Assembly: GCA_913060465.1 (NCBI GenBank)
Contig: CAJXTR010000003.1
Coordinates: forward strand, 1 to 46,511
Source of the DNA: an uncultured Cryomorphaceae bacterium
GTDB taxonomy: Bacteria > Bacteroidota > Bacteroidia > Flavobacteriales > Schleiferiaceae
Direction of reading: 5' to 3'
Length of the DNA stretch: 46,511 nucleotides
Shown here: in pieces, positions 18,368-27,494 of the stretch
How positions within the stretch are numbered: the first letter of the stretch is position 1
How the letters are laid out: each line of letters begins with the position of its first letter
Notes under the pieces: model-generated
Told to the model about the DNA's origin: nothing
The model's database searches: none
The model's input: only the letters and a program-made list of their open reading frames with translations
Translations under genes and position numbers: made by a program

Positions 18368-19324
18368 TTATTTTCTAGCCATTACTTTTTTAGCTGCTGC
18401 TTCAATAGCTGCTGCATTCAAGCCATATTTCTCCATCAGTTGAGCAGGTGTACCACTTTCACCGAAACTGTCGTTCACAGCCACGAACTCTTGTGGAGCT
18501 GGGAGCTGGGTAGTCAACACTTGTGCAACGCTTTCGCCCAATCCGCCGAATCTGTTGTGCTCTTCAGCCGTGACAACACATCCTGTTTTTCCAACAGATG
18601 CAAGGATTGCAGCCTCATCCAAAGGTTTAATGGTGTGCATGTTAATTACTTCAGCATGAACGCCCTGTGCTTCGAGAGCTTCTGCAGCTTGCAGTGCTTC
18701 CCAAACCAAATGTCCCGTTGCAATAATGGTTATATCAGACCCTTCGGTTAATACATCTGCCTTACCGATGGTGAATCCCTCACCGTTTTCAGGAGTGAAG
18801 TTAGCCACCGATGGACGACCGAAGCGCAAGTACACAGGCCCTTCGTATTCAGCTATTGCCTTGGTTGCTGCCTTGGTTTGGTTGTAATCACAAGGATTAA
18901 TCACAACCATGTGTGGCAACATTTTCATCAAACCGATGTCTTCTAAGATTTGGTGGGTCGCCCCATCTTCACCAAGAGTTAGACCGGCATGCGAAGCACA
19001 GATCTTTACGTTTTTACCTGAATAGGCAATGCTCTGACGAATTTGATCGTACACTCGGCCCGTTGAGAAGTTCGCAAAAGTCCCTGTGAATGGGATTTTA
19101 CCGCCGATAGTAAGACCTGCTGCGATACCCATCATGTTGGCTTCTGCGATACCTACTTGGAAGAATCGGTCAGGATTCTCATCCGCGAAGGCATTCATTT
19201 TTAAAGAACCTGTTAAGTCGGCACAAAGCGCTACCACATTTTCGTTGGTTTTGCCCAATTCATGGAGTCCTGCTCCAAAACCTGAGCGTGTGTCCTTGTT
19301 GCCTGTGTTCGTGTACTTTTTCAT
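18368..19324 (-). CDS. Transketolase, C-terminal half (split subunit)
   Basis: The 318-residue protein carries the pyrimidine-binding and C-terminal domains of transketolase, the thiamine-diphosphate enzyme of the pentose phosphate pathway. The activating Glu lies in [18 protein letters not shown], and the C-terminal domain includes [21 protein letters not shown] and [20 protein letters not shown]. The N-terminal half is the separate gene at 20712-21557. Together they should form a heteromeric enzyme. The split form is known in many bacteria. Here the halves are separated by a VWA gene with 2-base spacing on each side, which is less usual. Confidence 0.93.
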   Translation of the reverse strand: MKKYTNTGNKDTRSGFGAGLHELGKTNENVVALCADLTGSLKMNAFADENPDRFFQVGIAEANMMGIAAGLTIGGKIPFTGTFANFSTGRVYDQIRQSIAYSGKNVKICASHAGLTLGEDGATHQILEDIGLMKMLPHMVVINPCDYNQTKAATKAIAEYEGPVYLRFGRPSVANFTPENGEGFTIGKADVLTEGSDITIIATGHLVWEALQAAEALEAQGVHAEVINMHTIKPLDEAAILASVGKTGCVVTAEEHNRFGGLGESVAQVLTTQLPAPQEFVAVNDSFGESGTPAQLMEKYGLNAAAIEAAAKKVMARK

Positions 19325-19326
19325 TC

Positions 19327-20709
19327 TTAGTTGATTTTCACTATGGTTGATGAGCCCGAGCTCACTCTAAATTCTTTGGTTTTACTGTACCCAGTTTCTT
19401 GGGCAAATTTACTGCGGAAGACCACCATGTAGTTGCCCGGTTGCAACTGGAATACTTGGCGTTCACTGCTCTCGCTGAGGTCCACGACCCATTCATAGCC
19501 ATTCTCGCGCTGAACTAAAATGGCACCATAACCGCTTGTTCCTGTTTGTAGCGTGACCATTCCTGGTGGCGGGATGGCTATGGTAGTAGTGGCACTCGGG
19601 TCTATGTGAATACCGCTTTGGTAGATTCTTGGTAAGGTTAGGATTTCTAGGTCGTAAGTGCCGCTGATATAGCGCTGTATGGTACCGAATTCTTGAACGT
19701 GCAAAATTTCAGATTTGCCTTCTGGCTTGACAATGCAGGAGATCTTCATCGCTTGGCGGGCATTCGAGCGCAGTTCGAGCTGTCCTTGCGGCGTGGATGC
19801 GCCAATATGGGTGTGCGTGCCCGGGTAAATGACGATACTATCTACACGAACCGGAGGAACAGTATGCACTTCCATATCATAGACAATCAATGGATCCAAC
19901 ACCAGTGTATCGGGCTGGCCTTTGTAGTTCAAGGTATGAACGATGCTCTTCTTTACTTTTTGCGAAGTATGGTCGTAGAGCACAATAGGTACGTTGGTTT
20001 CAGTAGGCTTGCCGTTGTGGTCCAATAAGTTGATTTGTGCGGTGGTATTGTCCAAGGCTTGCGAAATAACCACACCAAGGACATTCTTGAAGGTATTCTC
20101 ATCGGCAGCATCAAAGTAGGTACCCACACATTCAAAGCTCTCCTTGAAATTCGCATCCATGCCAATGCCAATAACGAAAGGTTTAAGGATAATACCTTGT
20201 TTTTGTAGGCGTTTGCTCACAACACAAGGATCGCCATCACAAGCTTCTACACCGTCGGTAATTAAGATGATGATGTTCCGGCAGTTCGCACATGGCGGAA
20301 AATCATCCGCAGCCTTAAGTAAAGATCCAGCGATGGGGGTAGTTCCCATCGGGGTAATGGATTTTAATACGCGTTTGATTTTGTAAATATTGCCTGAGCC
20401 GAATGGAACTTCCAAACGTGTATCGGAACAATCCTGCGGTGGTACTGGCTTTTGGTGTCCGTAGACACGGAGTGCTAGTTGGAAATTTGCTTCGTTTTGA
20501 ATGCCTTGGAGGGAGTCTAGCATTTGCCCCATGAGGCGTTGTGCTACTTGGATTTTCGTTCCACTTTCCCAACGTCCATACATACTCTGTGAGCCATCGA
20601 ACACGAATAATATGCGCGTCAGCGGTTCTGGCTCAGCTTCCTGCCTGGGTTGTGCCCAAGCAAAAGTTCCTAAGAGCAGTAAGGATGCTATGGCGGCGAG
20701 GCGATTCAC
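19327..20709 (-). CDS. Secreted von Willebrand factor A domain protein
   Basis: The 460-residue protein starts with a signal peptide ([20 protein letters not shown]). A VWA domain follows at about residues 31-215, with a complete metal-ion MIDAS: D38-G-S40-Q-S42, a Thr at 123/124 in [10 protein letters not shown] and D152 in [13 protein letters not shown]. The rest (about 220-460) is beta-rich and Pro/Thr-rich without recognised domains or a T9SS tail. It probably works in the periplasm or outer envelope as a metal-dependent protein-binding module. It lies between the transketolase halves with 2-base gaps on both sides, so it is translated from the same mRNA. No functional link to transketolase is known to me. 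Confidence 0.82.
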   Translation of the reverse strand: MNRLAAIASLLLLGTFAWAQPRQEAEPEPLTRILFVFDGSQSMYGRWESGTKIQVAQRLMGQMLDSLQGIQNEANFQLALRVYGHQKPVPPQDCSDTRLEVPFGSGNIYKIKRVLKSITPMGTTPIAGSLLKAADDFPPCANCRNIIILITDGVEACDGDPCVVSKRLQKQGIILKPFVIGIGMDANFKESFECVGTYFDAADENTFKNVLGVVISQALDNTTAQINLLDHNGKPTETNVPIVLYDHTSQKVKKSIVHTLNYKGQPDTLVLDPLIVYDMEVHTVPPVRVDSIVIYPGTHTHIGASTPQGQLELRSNARQAMKISCIVKPEGKSEILHVQEFGTIQRYISGTYDLEILTLPRIYQSGIHIDPSATTTIAIPPPGMVTLQTGTSGYGAILVQRENGYEWVVDLSESSERQVFQLQPGNYMVVFRSKFAQETGYSKTKEFRVSSGSSTIVKIN

Positions 20710-20711
20710 TC

Positions 20712-21557
20712 TTAGTAGTCGCCTAAAGTTTCAGGGTTTTGTGCCAATGCACTAGCCAACTGTTCGTCGTTCGGCGCTATACCGTGCCATTTGTGGCTAC
20801 CCATCATGAAATCTACACCATTACCCATCTCAGTGTGCATGAGAATACATATAGGTTTGCCTTGACCAGTGGCCAATTTTGCTTGCTTCAAACCCGCCAA
20901 TACGGCCTGGAGGTTATTTCCTTCAGCGACTTCAATTACATGCCATCCGAAAGCAGTGAACTTAGCGTTCAGTGAGCCCATAGCAAGTACTTGATCCGTC
21001 GAACCGTCGATCTGCGCATCATTGACATCGACTGTACAGATAAGGTTATCCACCTTTTTCGCCGAAGCGTACATGGCAGCTTCCCAGATTTGTCCCTCTT
21101 GCAATTCTCCATCGCCGTGCAGCGTGTAGATTGTGCTCTTATCACCGTTTAACTTTTTAGCTTCCGCAGCGCCAATAGCGACACTCATTCCTTGACCCAA
21201 AGAACCTGATGCAATGCGAATGCCCGGCAGGTTGTCGTGGGTAGTAGGGTGGCCTTGAAGACGGGTATTGAGTTTTCTAAAGGTGGCCAATTCTTCCACG
21301 GGGAAGTACCCTGAGCGTGCCAATACACTGTAGATAACTGGAGAGATGTGGCCATTGGATAAGAAGAACAGGTCTTCACCCGTACCGTCCATGTTGAACG
21401 CTTTGGCATTGTGGTTCATGTGTTCGAAGTACAAGGCGACTAAAAATTCAGTACAACCTAATGAGCCTCCTGGGTGACCAGAATTTACGGCATGTACCAT
21501 TCTAACGATATCTCTGCGTACTTGTGTTACGACGGCTTGAAGGTCCTGTTGTGACAT
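20712..21557 (-). CDS. Transketolase, N-terminal half (split subunit)
   Basis: The 281-residue protein is the thiamine pyrophosphate-binding (PP) domain of transketolase. It has SGHPGGSLG near the N-terminus, the GDGELQEGQIWEAAMYAS thiamine/Mg motif followed by CTVDVNDAQIDG, and HGIAPNDEQ near the C-terminus. The frame is open upstream to 21638, but the family starts like MSQQDLQAVVTQVRRDIVRM, so I choose ATG 21557. The earlier ATG would also place a promoter-like site inside the gene. It is first gene of the transketolase-VWA-transketolase unit. Confidence 0.93.
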   Translation of the reverse strand: MSQQDLQAVVTQVRRDIVRMVHAVNSGHPGGSLGCTEFLVALYFEHMNHNAKAFNMDGTGEDLFFLSNGHISPVIYSVLARSGYFPVEELATFRKLNTRLQGHPTTHDNLPGIRIASGSLGQGMSVAIGAAEAKKLNGDKSTIYTLHGDGELQEGQIWEAAMYASAKKVDNLICTVDVNDAQIDGSTDQVLAMGSLNAKFTAFGWHVIEVAEGNNLQAVLAGLKQAKLATGQGKPICILMHTEMGNGVDFMMGSHKWHGIAPNDEQLASALAQNPETLGDY

Positions 21558-21583
21558 GTGAAAAATATTATTTCTTATTGTTT

Positions 21584-21591
21584 CAAAAATA
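21584..21591 (-). promoter_or_regulatory. Possible Bacteroidota -7 element for the transketolase unit
   Basis: On the minus strand the octamer TATTTTTG fits the Bacteroidota -7 consensus TAnnTTTG and would start transcription about 20 bases ahead of ATG 21557. No TTG is found at the expected -33 distance, so this is only half a promoter match. Confidence 0.4.
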
Positions 21592-21641
21592 AGGAAATGA
21601 TGAGGTGAGGTAATTTTTTTAAACGTGCACATATACACACG

Positions 21642-21669
21642 TTGCTAACAAAGAATCGGACTATCTTTG
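21642..21669 (+). promoter_or_regulatory. Bacteroidota-type promoter for ychF
   Basis: TTG at 21642-21644 is followed by a 17-base spacer and TATCTTTG at 21662-21669, a perfect TAnnTTTG -7 element. The ychF start codon is at 21689, so the 5' leader would be short (about 10-15 bases). Confidence 0.75.
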
Positions 21670-21688
21670 CGCCCTTAATCCTCGAATT

Positions 21689-22783
21689 ATGAAGTGCGGA
21701 ATTGTCGGTTTACCCAATGTTGGGAAAAGTACATTGTTCAACTGTTTGTCTAGCGCAAAAGCACAAGCGGCAAACTATCCTTTCTGTACCATTGAGCCCA
21801 ACGTCGGGCAGGTAACGGTGCCAGATGCTCGTCTTGAGCGTCTATCGGAGTTGGTTGACCCAGAACGCGTACAGCCGGCGAACGTTGAAATCGTAGATAT
21901 CGCAGGATTAGTTCGTGGTGCTTCGAAAGGGGAAGGATTAGGAAACCAATTTTTGGGGAACATCCGTGAAACCAATGCCATCATTCATGTCTTGCGTTGC
22001 TTCGAAAATGAAAACGTAACACACGTGGATGGTACGGTAAATCCGATTCGTGATAAAGAGACCATTGACACAGAATTGCAGCTAAAAGACCTCGAAACCA
22101 TCGAAAAACGCCTCGAAAAGGCCAAAAAGATGTCAAAAAGTGGCGAAAAAGAGGCAAAACTAAATGTGGAGACTTTAGAGCGTTTGTTGACTTATGTGAT
22201 GGAAGGTCGCAATGTGCGTGGCTTCGCTCGAGACAACGATCGCGAAGTGGTTTTGATCAAGGAAATGCAATTGCTTACAGACAAGCCTGTTTTGTACTTA
22301 TGTAATGTAGATGAAGCTTCTGCGAAAGACGGTAACGCTCATGTGGAAGCTGTTCGAGCGATGGCAGAAGGTGAGGGGGCTGGATGTATTCATATCGCAG
22401 TAAGTACGGAATCGGACATCGCAGAACTCGAAACTTATGACGAGAAGCAAATGTTCCTAGAGGAATTGGGCCTTGAAGATGCCGGCGTGAACCGCGTAAT
22501 CCGCGCAGCATATGAACTTTTGAATCTTCAGACCTACTTTACGGCTGGGGTTAAAGAGGTGCGTGCTTGGACCATTAAAAAGGGCATGACTGCACCCCAA
22601 GCTGCAGGAGTTATTCACAGTGATTTTGAGAAGGGATTCATTCGCGCTGAGGTTATTAGCTATTCAGATTATGACCAGTTAGGCAGTGAAAACGCTGTAA
22701 AAGAAGCGGGTAAGATGCGTGTTGAAGGGAAGGAATATGTGGTCAGCGATGGCGACGTGATGCACTTCCGTTTCAATGTGTAA
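21689..22783 (+). CDS. ychF: Redox-regulated ribosome-binding ATPase YchF (OLA1 family)
   Basis: This is an Obg-related P-loop NTPase that prefers ATP and associates with ribosomes. The 364-residue product has G1 GLPNVGKST (7-15), the G3 region DIAGLVRGASKGEGLGNQFL and the altered G4 NVDE (in place of NKxD), which explains the ATP preference. A coiled-coil insert is at about 130-160 (LETIEKRLEKAKKMSKSGEKEAKLN). The C-terminal TGS domain includes VRAWTIKKGMTAPQAAGVIHSDFEKGFIRAEV and ends DVMHFRFNV. Length and order are normal. It has its own promoter. No clear terminator is seen after it. Confidence 0.97.
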   Translation: MKCGIVGLPNVGKSTLFNCLSSAKAQAANYPFCTIEPNVGQVTVPDARLERLSELVDPERVQPANVEIVDIAGLVRGASKGEGLGNQFLGNIRETNAIIHVLRCFENENVTHVDGTVNPIRDKETIDTELQLKDLETIEKRLEKAKKMSKSGEKEAKLNVETLERLLTYVMEGRNVRGFARDNDREVVLIKEMQLLTDKPVLYLCNVDEASAKDGNAHVEAVRAMAEGEGAGCIHIAVSTESDIAELETYDEKQMFLEELGLEDAGVNRVIRAAYELLNLQTYFTAGVKEVRAWTIKKGMTAPQAAGVIHSDFEKGFIRAEVISYSDYDQLGSENAVKEAGKMRVEGKEYVVSDGDVMHFRFNV

Positions 22784-22868
22784 AACCTGTGCATAGATTC
22801 ACGCTATTCACCGCGTAAAATCAGGCGCCTCTTTTTAAATTGGGATTCTTTGAATTCCAAGAGATTTT

Positions 22869-24737
22869 ATGGCACAAGAGGCACAATATACCGAAGACAA
22901 CATACGGTCCTTAGAGTGGGATGAGCACATTCGTCTGCGCCCAGGGATGTACATTGGAAAGTTGGGTGATGGGAAGAGCCCCGATGATGGGATCTACATC
23001 TTGCTCAAAGAAGTCCTTGATAACTCCATCGATGAGTTTGTTATGGGCGCCGGAAAAACCATCGAGGTTAAAATCCACGACGGTCAGGTAATCGTGCGCG
23101 ACTACGGTCGAGGGATTCCATTGGGTAAAGTGGTTGATGTTGTTTCAAAAATCAACACTGGTGCGAAATACGATAGCAAAGCGTTTAAAAAATCTGTAGG
23201 GCTTAACGGTGTCGGTGCCAAAGCCGTAAATGCCCTGAGTACAGAGTTTACAGTTCAAGCATATCGCGATGGTAAGACCAAACGTGCGAAGTTTGAATAC
23301 GGGAAACTTACCGAGGATGATGCTATAGAGGAAAGCAGCCAACGCAAGGGAACAAAGATTACATTCCGTCCGGACCCTGATATTTTCCACAACTACAAGT
23401 TCATGATTGAATATGTAGAAAAGATGATGTGGAATTATGCTTACCTGAATCCGGGGCTAACCTTGTATTTGAACGGTGAGAAGTTCTATTCCGAAAACGG
23501 ATTGAAGGATTTACTTCAGGATAATCTCGATGGAAATACCCTTCACGACATTATTCACTTGAAGGCCGATGATATTGAGGTCGCGTTGACCCACAACGAA
23601 CGCATGCAGGGCGAACAGTACTACAGCTTTGTTAACGGTCAGCACACCACCCAAGGTGGAACCCACCAAAACGCATTACGCGAGGCCATTGTGACGGTCA
23701 TTCGTGATTTCTACAACAAGAATTTTGATGCAGCCGACGTACGTGCTTGTGTCATTGGTGCAATTTCGATCAAGGTCATCGAGCCGGTTTTCGAATCGCA
23801 AACCAAAACAAAATTGGGCTCGCTCGAAATGGCTCCTGGTGAGGTCCATGTGCGCACCTTCGTTGGGAATTTCTTGAAAGAACACCTGGATAATTACTTG
23901 CACAGAAACCCGCAGGTTGCTGAGGTTATCCTCAAGAAAATTCAGCGAGCGGAACGCGAGCGTAAGGACCTTCAGGGCATCCGAAAGTTAGCCCGGGAGC
24001 GCGCTAAGAAAGCTTCATTGCACAATAAAAAACTTCGCGACTGTCGTGCGCATTTGAATGATGCTAAACCAGGTAAAGAAGATCGTAGGTTAGAAACTAC
24101 CTTGTTTATTACCGAGGGCGATAGTGCATCAGGTTCCATCACAAAAAGCCGCGATGTCAATACACAGGCGGTATTCTCGTTGAAAGGAAAGCCATTGAAC
24201 AGCTACGGATTGAGCAAGAAGGTGGTGTATGAAAACGAAGAATTTAACTTGCTACAGGCGGCCCTGAACATTGAGGACGGATTGGATGATTTGCGCTACA
24301 ACAATGTCGTCATTGCCACGGATGCTGACGTTGACGGTATGCACATTCGTTTGCTTCTTATCACATTCTTCCTGCAGTTCTTCCCGGAGCTAGTGCGAGA
24401 AGGACACCTGTATATCCTGCAAACGCCGCTCTTCCGCGTAAGAAACAAGAAGGAAACGCGCTATTGCTATACCACGGAGGAGAAGAATGATGCCATTTCG
24501 AGTCTGGGACCAAAACCAGAGATTACTCGATTTAAGGGATTGGGTGAGATATCACCAGATGAATTTAAATATTTCATTGGCGAGGATATCCGTCTAGAGC
24601 CGGTGATGATTAGTAAAGATTATACCTCCGACGATTTGTTGGAGTTTTACATGGGAAAAAATACGCCAAAGCGTCAAGAGTTTATCATTGATAACCTCCG
24701 TGTAGAAAAGAACCTTGAAGAGGAATTGTTGAACTGA
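22869..24737 (+). CDS. parE: DNA topoisomerase IV subunit B
   Basis: This is the ATPase subunit of a type IIA topoisomerase. The 622-residue product has the GHKL ATP site (E48 and N52 in [19 protein letters not shown] at about 78-84), the transducer domain, and the TOPRIM Mg site: E416 in TEGDSASGS and D485/D487/D489 in DADVDG. The [15 protein letters not shown] stretch and short C-terminal part lack the longer GyrB form's extra segments. The next gene is a ParC-type A subunit overlapping by one base (TGATG), so the pair is most likely topoisomerase IV. A second GyrB elsewhere in the genome is expected but cannot be seen here. Confidence 0.92.
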   Translation: MAQEAQYTEDNIRSLEWDEHIRLRPGMYIGKLGDGKSPDDGIYILLKEVLDNSIDEFVMGAGKTIEVKIHDGQVIVRDYGRGIPLGKVVDVVSKINTGAKYDSKAFKKSVGLNGVGAKAVNALSTEFTVQAYRDGKTKRAKFEYGKLTEDDAIEESSQRKGTKITFRPDPDIFHNYKFMIEYVEKMMWNYAYLNPGLTLYLNGEKFYSENGLKDLLQDNLDGNTLHDIIHLKADDIEVALTHNERMQGEQYYSFVNGQHTTQGGTHQNALREAIVTVIRDFYNKNFDAADVRACVIGAISIKVIEPVFESQTKTKLGSLEMAPGEVHVRTFVGNFLKEHLDNYLHRNPQVAEVILKKIQRAERERKDLQGIRKLARERAKKASLHNKKLRDCRAHLNDAKPGKEDRRLETTLFITEGDSASGSITKSRDVNTQAVFSLKGKPLNSYGLSKKVVYENEEFNLLQAALNIEDGLDDLRYNNVVIATDADVDGMHIRLLLITFFLQFFPELVREGHLYILQTPLFRVRNKKETRYCYTTEEKNDAISSLGPKPEITRFKGLGEISPDEFKYFIGEDIRLEPVMISKDYTSDDLLEFYMGKNTPKRQEFIIDNLRVEKNLEEELLN

Positions 24738-27493
24738 TGAGCGACGATATTCAAAATAACGAAGATTTCGACCCTGAATTGACCCCTGATGCTGCCCAAG
24801 AAGAGGAGGGCACACGCATTACCAGGGTGAGTGGGATGTATGAAGATTATTTTCTTGATTACGCCTCCTATGTGATTTTGGAGCGTGCCGTACCTGCCTT
24901 GAACGATGGATTGAAGCCTGTGCAGCGACGATTGCTTCATTCCATGAAAGAGATGGACGATGGTCGTTTCCACAAGGTAGCTAATATTATCGGCCAGACC
25001 ATGCGCTTTCACCCGCACGGGGATGCCTCTATTGGGGATGCTTTGGTACAGATGGGGCAGAAAGACCTGTTGATTGATTGTCAGGGAAACTGGGGAAACA
25101 TATTGACTGGTGATGGTGCGGCGGCACCTCGTTATATCGAGGCTCGTTTGACGAAGTTTGCCCTTCACGTGGCGTACAGCCCGAAAGTCACAGAATGGCA
25201 ATTGTCTTATGACGGTCGTGCTAACGAGCCGTTGTACTTACCGATGAAGTTCCCGATGCTCCTTGCCATGGGGGTAGAAGGGATTGCAGTGGGTTTGAGT
25301 ACGAAGATTTTACCCCACAACTTCCTCGAGCTCATCGATGCGTCGATTAAGGTGTTACAGGAGAAGAGCTTCAAACTCTTTCCTGACTTTCCAACGGGGG
25401 GTATTGCAGACTTCTCTAACTACAATGATGGAGAGCGTGGTTCTAGGGTCCGAGTACGAGCACGTATTTCACAACTCGATAAGAATACTCTGGTCATCAC
25501 GGAGATTCCGTATAGCACGACTACGCAGAGTTTGATCGACAGTATTTTGAAGGCCAACGACAAGGGTAAGATCAAAATCAAAAAAATCGAGGACAACACA
25601 GCAGAGAATGTGGAGATTTTGGTGCACTTACCTGCAGGAATAAGTCCGGATAAGACTATAGATGCTTTGTATGCCTTCACGAACTGTGAGGTTAGTATTG
25701 CCCCATTAGCTTGTAGTATTCATGAGGATACGCCATTGTTTATTGGTGTGCGCGAAGTTTTGCGCAGGAGTACCGAAGCAACTAAGGGTATTCTCAAAGC
25801 AGAACTCGAGATACGCTTATCTGAATTGCAAGAGCAGTGGCACTTCGCCTCACTCGAACGTATCTTCATCGAGAATAAGATCTACCGCGATATTGAGGAG
25901 GCAGAGACTTGGGAACAAGTGATCGAGTTCATTCGTAAAGGGCTTATGCCACACATCAAACACCTCATGCGTGAGGTTACTGATGAGGATATTGTGCGCT
26001 TGACCGAAATCAAGATCAAGCGCATCTCGAAGTTCGACAGTGATAAGGCCAATGATAAGATTCTTGAGCTCGAAGCCAAGATTGACGCGGTGAAACATGA
26101 TTTAGCGCACTTGACCGAATTTGCAATAAATTACTTCAAAGACCTCAAAGACAAATTTGGAAAAGGCCGCGAGCGTAAAACTGAGATTGCCACCTTCGAT
26201 AGTGTGGAAGCTGCGAAAGTGGTGATCCGCAACCAGAAGTTGTATGTGAACCGCGAAGAGGGATTCGTAGGGTACGGTATGAAGCGCGATGAATACGTAT
26301 GTGATTGTTCGGACATCGACGACATCATCGTGTTCCGTAAGGATGGTAAGTTCAGCGTGAGTAAGGTTAAGGATAAAGCCTTCTTCGGAAAAGATATTGA
26401 ATATGTGGCCGTCTGGAAGAAGGGCGATGATCGAACGGTATACAATGCCATATACTTTGATGGATCCTCGAAAGTGAGCTACGTCAAGCGCTTTAGCGTG
26501 ACCAGTATTACTCGAGACCGCGAATACGATATTAGCCAAGGAAACAAGGGCTCAAAGCTGCTGTATTTCACCGCGAATCCGAACGGGGAAGCTGAGGTTG
26601 TGACTGTGCTCCTGAGACAATTGGCCAAACTCAAGAAACTGAAATTTGATTTAGATTTCGCAGAAATCGCCGTCAAGGGGCGTGGGTCCAAAGGAAATAT
26701 CGCTACAAAATTCCCTGTGAAGCGCGTCGAACTTAAAGAACGTGGAGAGAGCACGTTAGAGGCACGTAAAGTGTGGTTTGATGATACTGTACAACGATTG
26801 AACAGCGATGAACGAGGAAGATTGATTGGCTCCTTTAAAGGAGAGGACCGCATCCTTATCGCAGAGAAAAATGGTGCACTAAAAGTTGTGGTGCCAGAGT
26901 TGACCTTGCATTTTGATCCAGATATGATTTATTTGGAAAAATTGGAAGTTGATCGTCCGTTGAGTGCAGTGTATTTTGACGGAGAGAAGGGCCGCTATTT
27001 CGTTAAGCGCTTCATGTGGGAAGGTGGTGACAAAGAAGAGAATATCATTACGGCTCATCCAAAGAGCGAGTTGGTATATATAAGCAATGCTTCTTTGCCA
27101 CGGATTGAGATGGTCTTCCGCAAACAGAAAGGGGTGGAAAAAGACCCAGAAGAGGTATTACTTTCAGACTTCATATCAGTCAAAGGCATTAAAGCTAAAG
27201 GGAATCAACTAACTACTGATACACTGAACAAAGTAGTCGGATTGGAGCCACTTGATGAGCCAGAAGTGGCCGTAGAGGAATTGCCGGACATCGCACCTGC
27301 AGGACCTAGTGTTGAAGGTCCTGAGGCCGGAGTTCAAATTACAGAGCCAGTGGAAGAGAAGCCAACGGCCGATGCTGAGGTAGCGAAGAAGGAGGAAGTT
27401 ATAGAATCGGATCCTCAATCTGAACCTCCAAAGCAAAACAAAGGTTCATATGATGCAGACGATGAAGCTCCACAAATCACATTAGACTTTTAA
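24737..27493 (+). CDS. parC: DNA topoisomerase IV subunit A with acidic C-terminal tail
   Basis: This is the DNA-cleaving subunit paired with ParE. The 918-residue product has the winged-helix core, with PVQRRLLHSM at 61-70, RFHPHGDASIGDALV at 90-104 and the catalytic tyrosine Y133 in AAAPRYIEARL. A coiled-coil tower follows, and then a divergent beta-pinwheel C-terminal domain (GKFSVSKVKDKAFFGKDI, later YFVKRFMWEGG). The last 80 or so residues are an acidic Pro/Glu-rich low-complexity tail ending DEAPQITLDF. The N-terminus (1-25) is also acidic. It is translationally coupled to parE and ends one base before the next gene. Confidence 0.92.
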   Translation: MSDDIQNNEDFDPELTPDAAQEEEGTRITRVSGMYEDYFLDYASYVILERAVPALNDGLKPVQRRLLHSMKEMDDGRFHKVANIIGQTMRFHPHGDASIGDALVQMGQKDLLIDCQGNWGNILTGDGAAAPRYIEARLTKFALHVAYSPKVTEWQLSYDGRANEPLYLPMKFPMLLAMGVEGIAVGLSTKILPHNFLELIDASIKVLQEKSFKLFPDFPTGGIADFSNYNDGERGSRVRVRARISQLDKNTLVITEIPYSTTTQSLIDSILKANDKGKIKIKKIEDNTAENVEILVHLPAGISPDKTIDALYAFTNCEVSIAPLACSIHEDTPLFIGVREVLRRSTEATKGILKAELEIRLSELQEQWHFASLERIFIENKIYRDIEEAETWEQVIEFIRKGLMPHIKHLMREVTDEDIVRLTEIKIKRISKFDSDKANDKILELEAKIDAVKHDLAHLTEFAINYFKDLKDKFGKGRERKTEIATFDSVEAAKVVIRNQKLYVNREEGFVGYGMKRDEYVCDCSDIDDIIVFRKDGKFSVSKVKDKAFFGKDIEYVAVWKKGDDRTVYNAIYFDGSSKVSYVKRFSVTSITRDREYDISQGNKGSKLLYFTANPNGEAEVVTVLLRQLAKLKKLKFDLDFAEIAVKGRGSKGNIATKFPVKRVELKERGESTLEARKVWFDDTVQRLNSDERGRLIGSFKGEDRILIAEKNGALKVVVPELTLHFDPDMIYLEKLEVDRPLSAVYFDGEKGRYFVKRFMWEGGDKEENIITAHPKSELVYISNASLPRIEMVFRKQKGVEKDPEEVLLSDFISVKGIKAKGNQLTTDTLNKVVGLEPLDEPEVAVEELPDIAPAGPSVEGPEAGVQITEPVEEKPTADAEVAKKEEVIESDPQSEPPKQNKGSYDADDEAPQITLDF

Positions 27494-27494
27494 C

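Noticed and set aside
21558-21638. 27-residue N-terminal extension of the transketolase N-half
   Set aside because: It does not resemble the family N-terminus and contains the promoter-like TATTTTTG; ATG 21557 fits the family.
22812-22829. AGGCGCCT palindrome and following T-run after ychF as a terminator
   Set aside because: The palindrome has no loop space and cannot make a proper hairpin before the T-run; parE may be read from ychF or from an unseen promoter.
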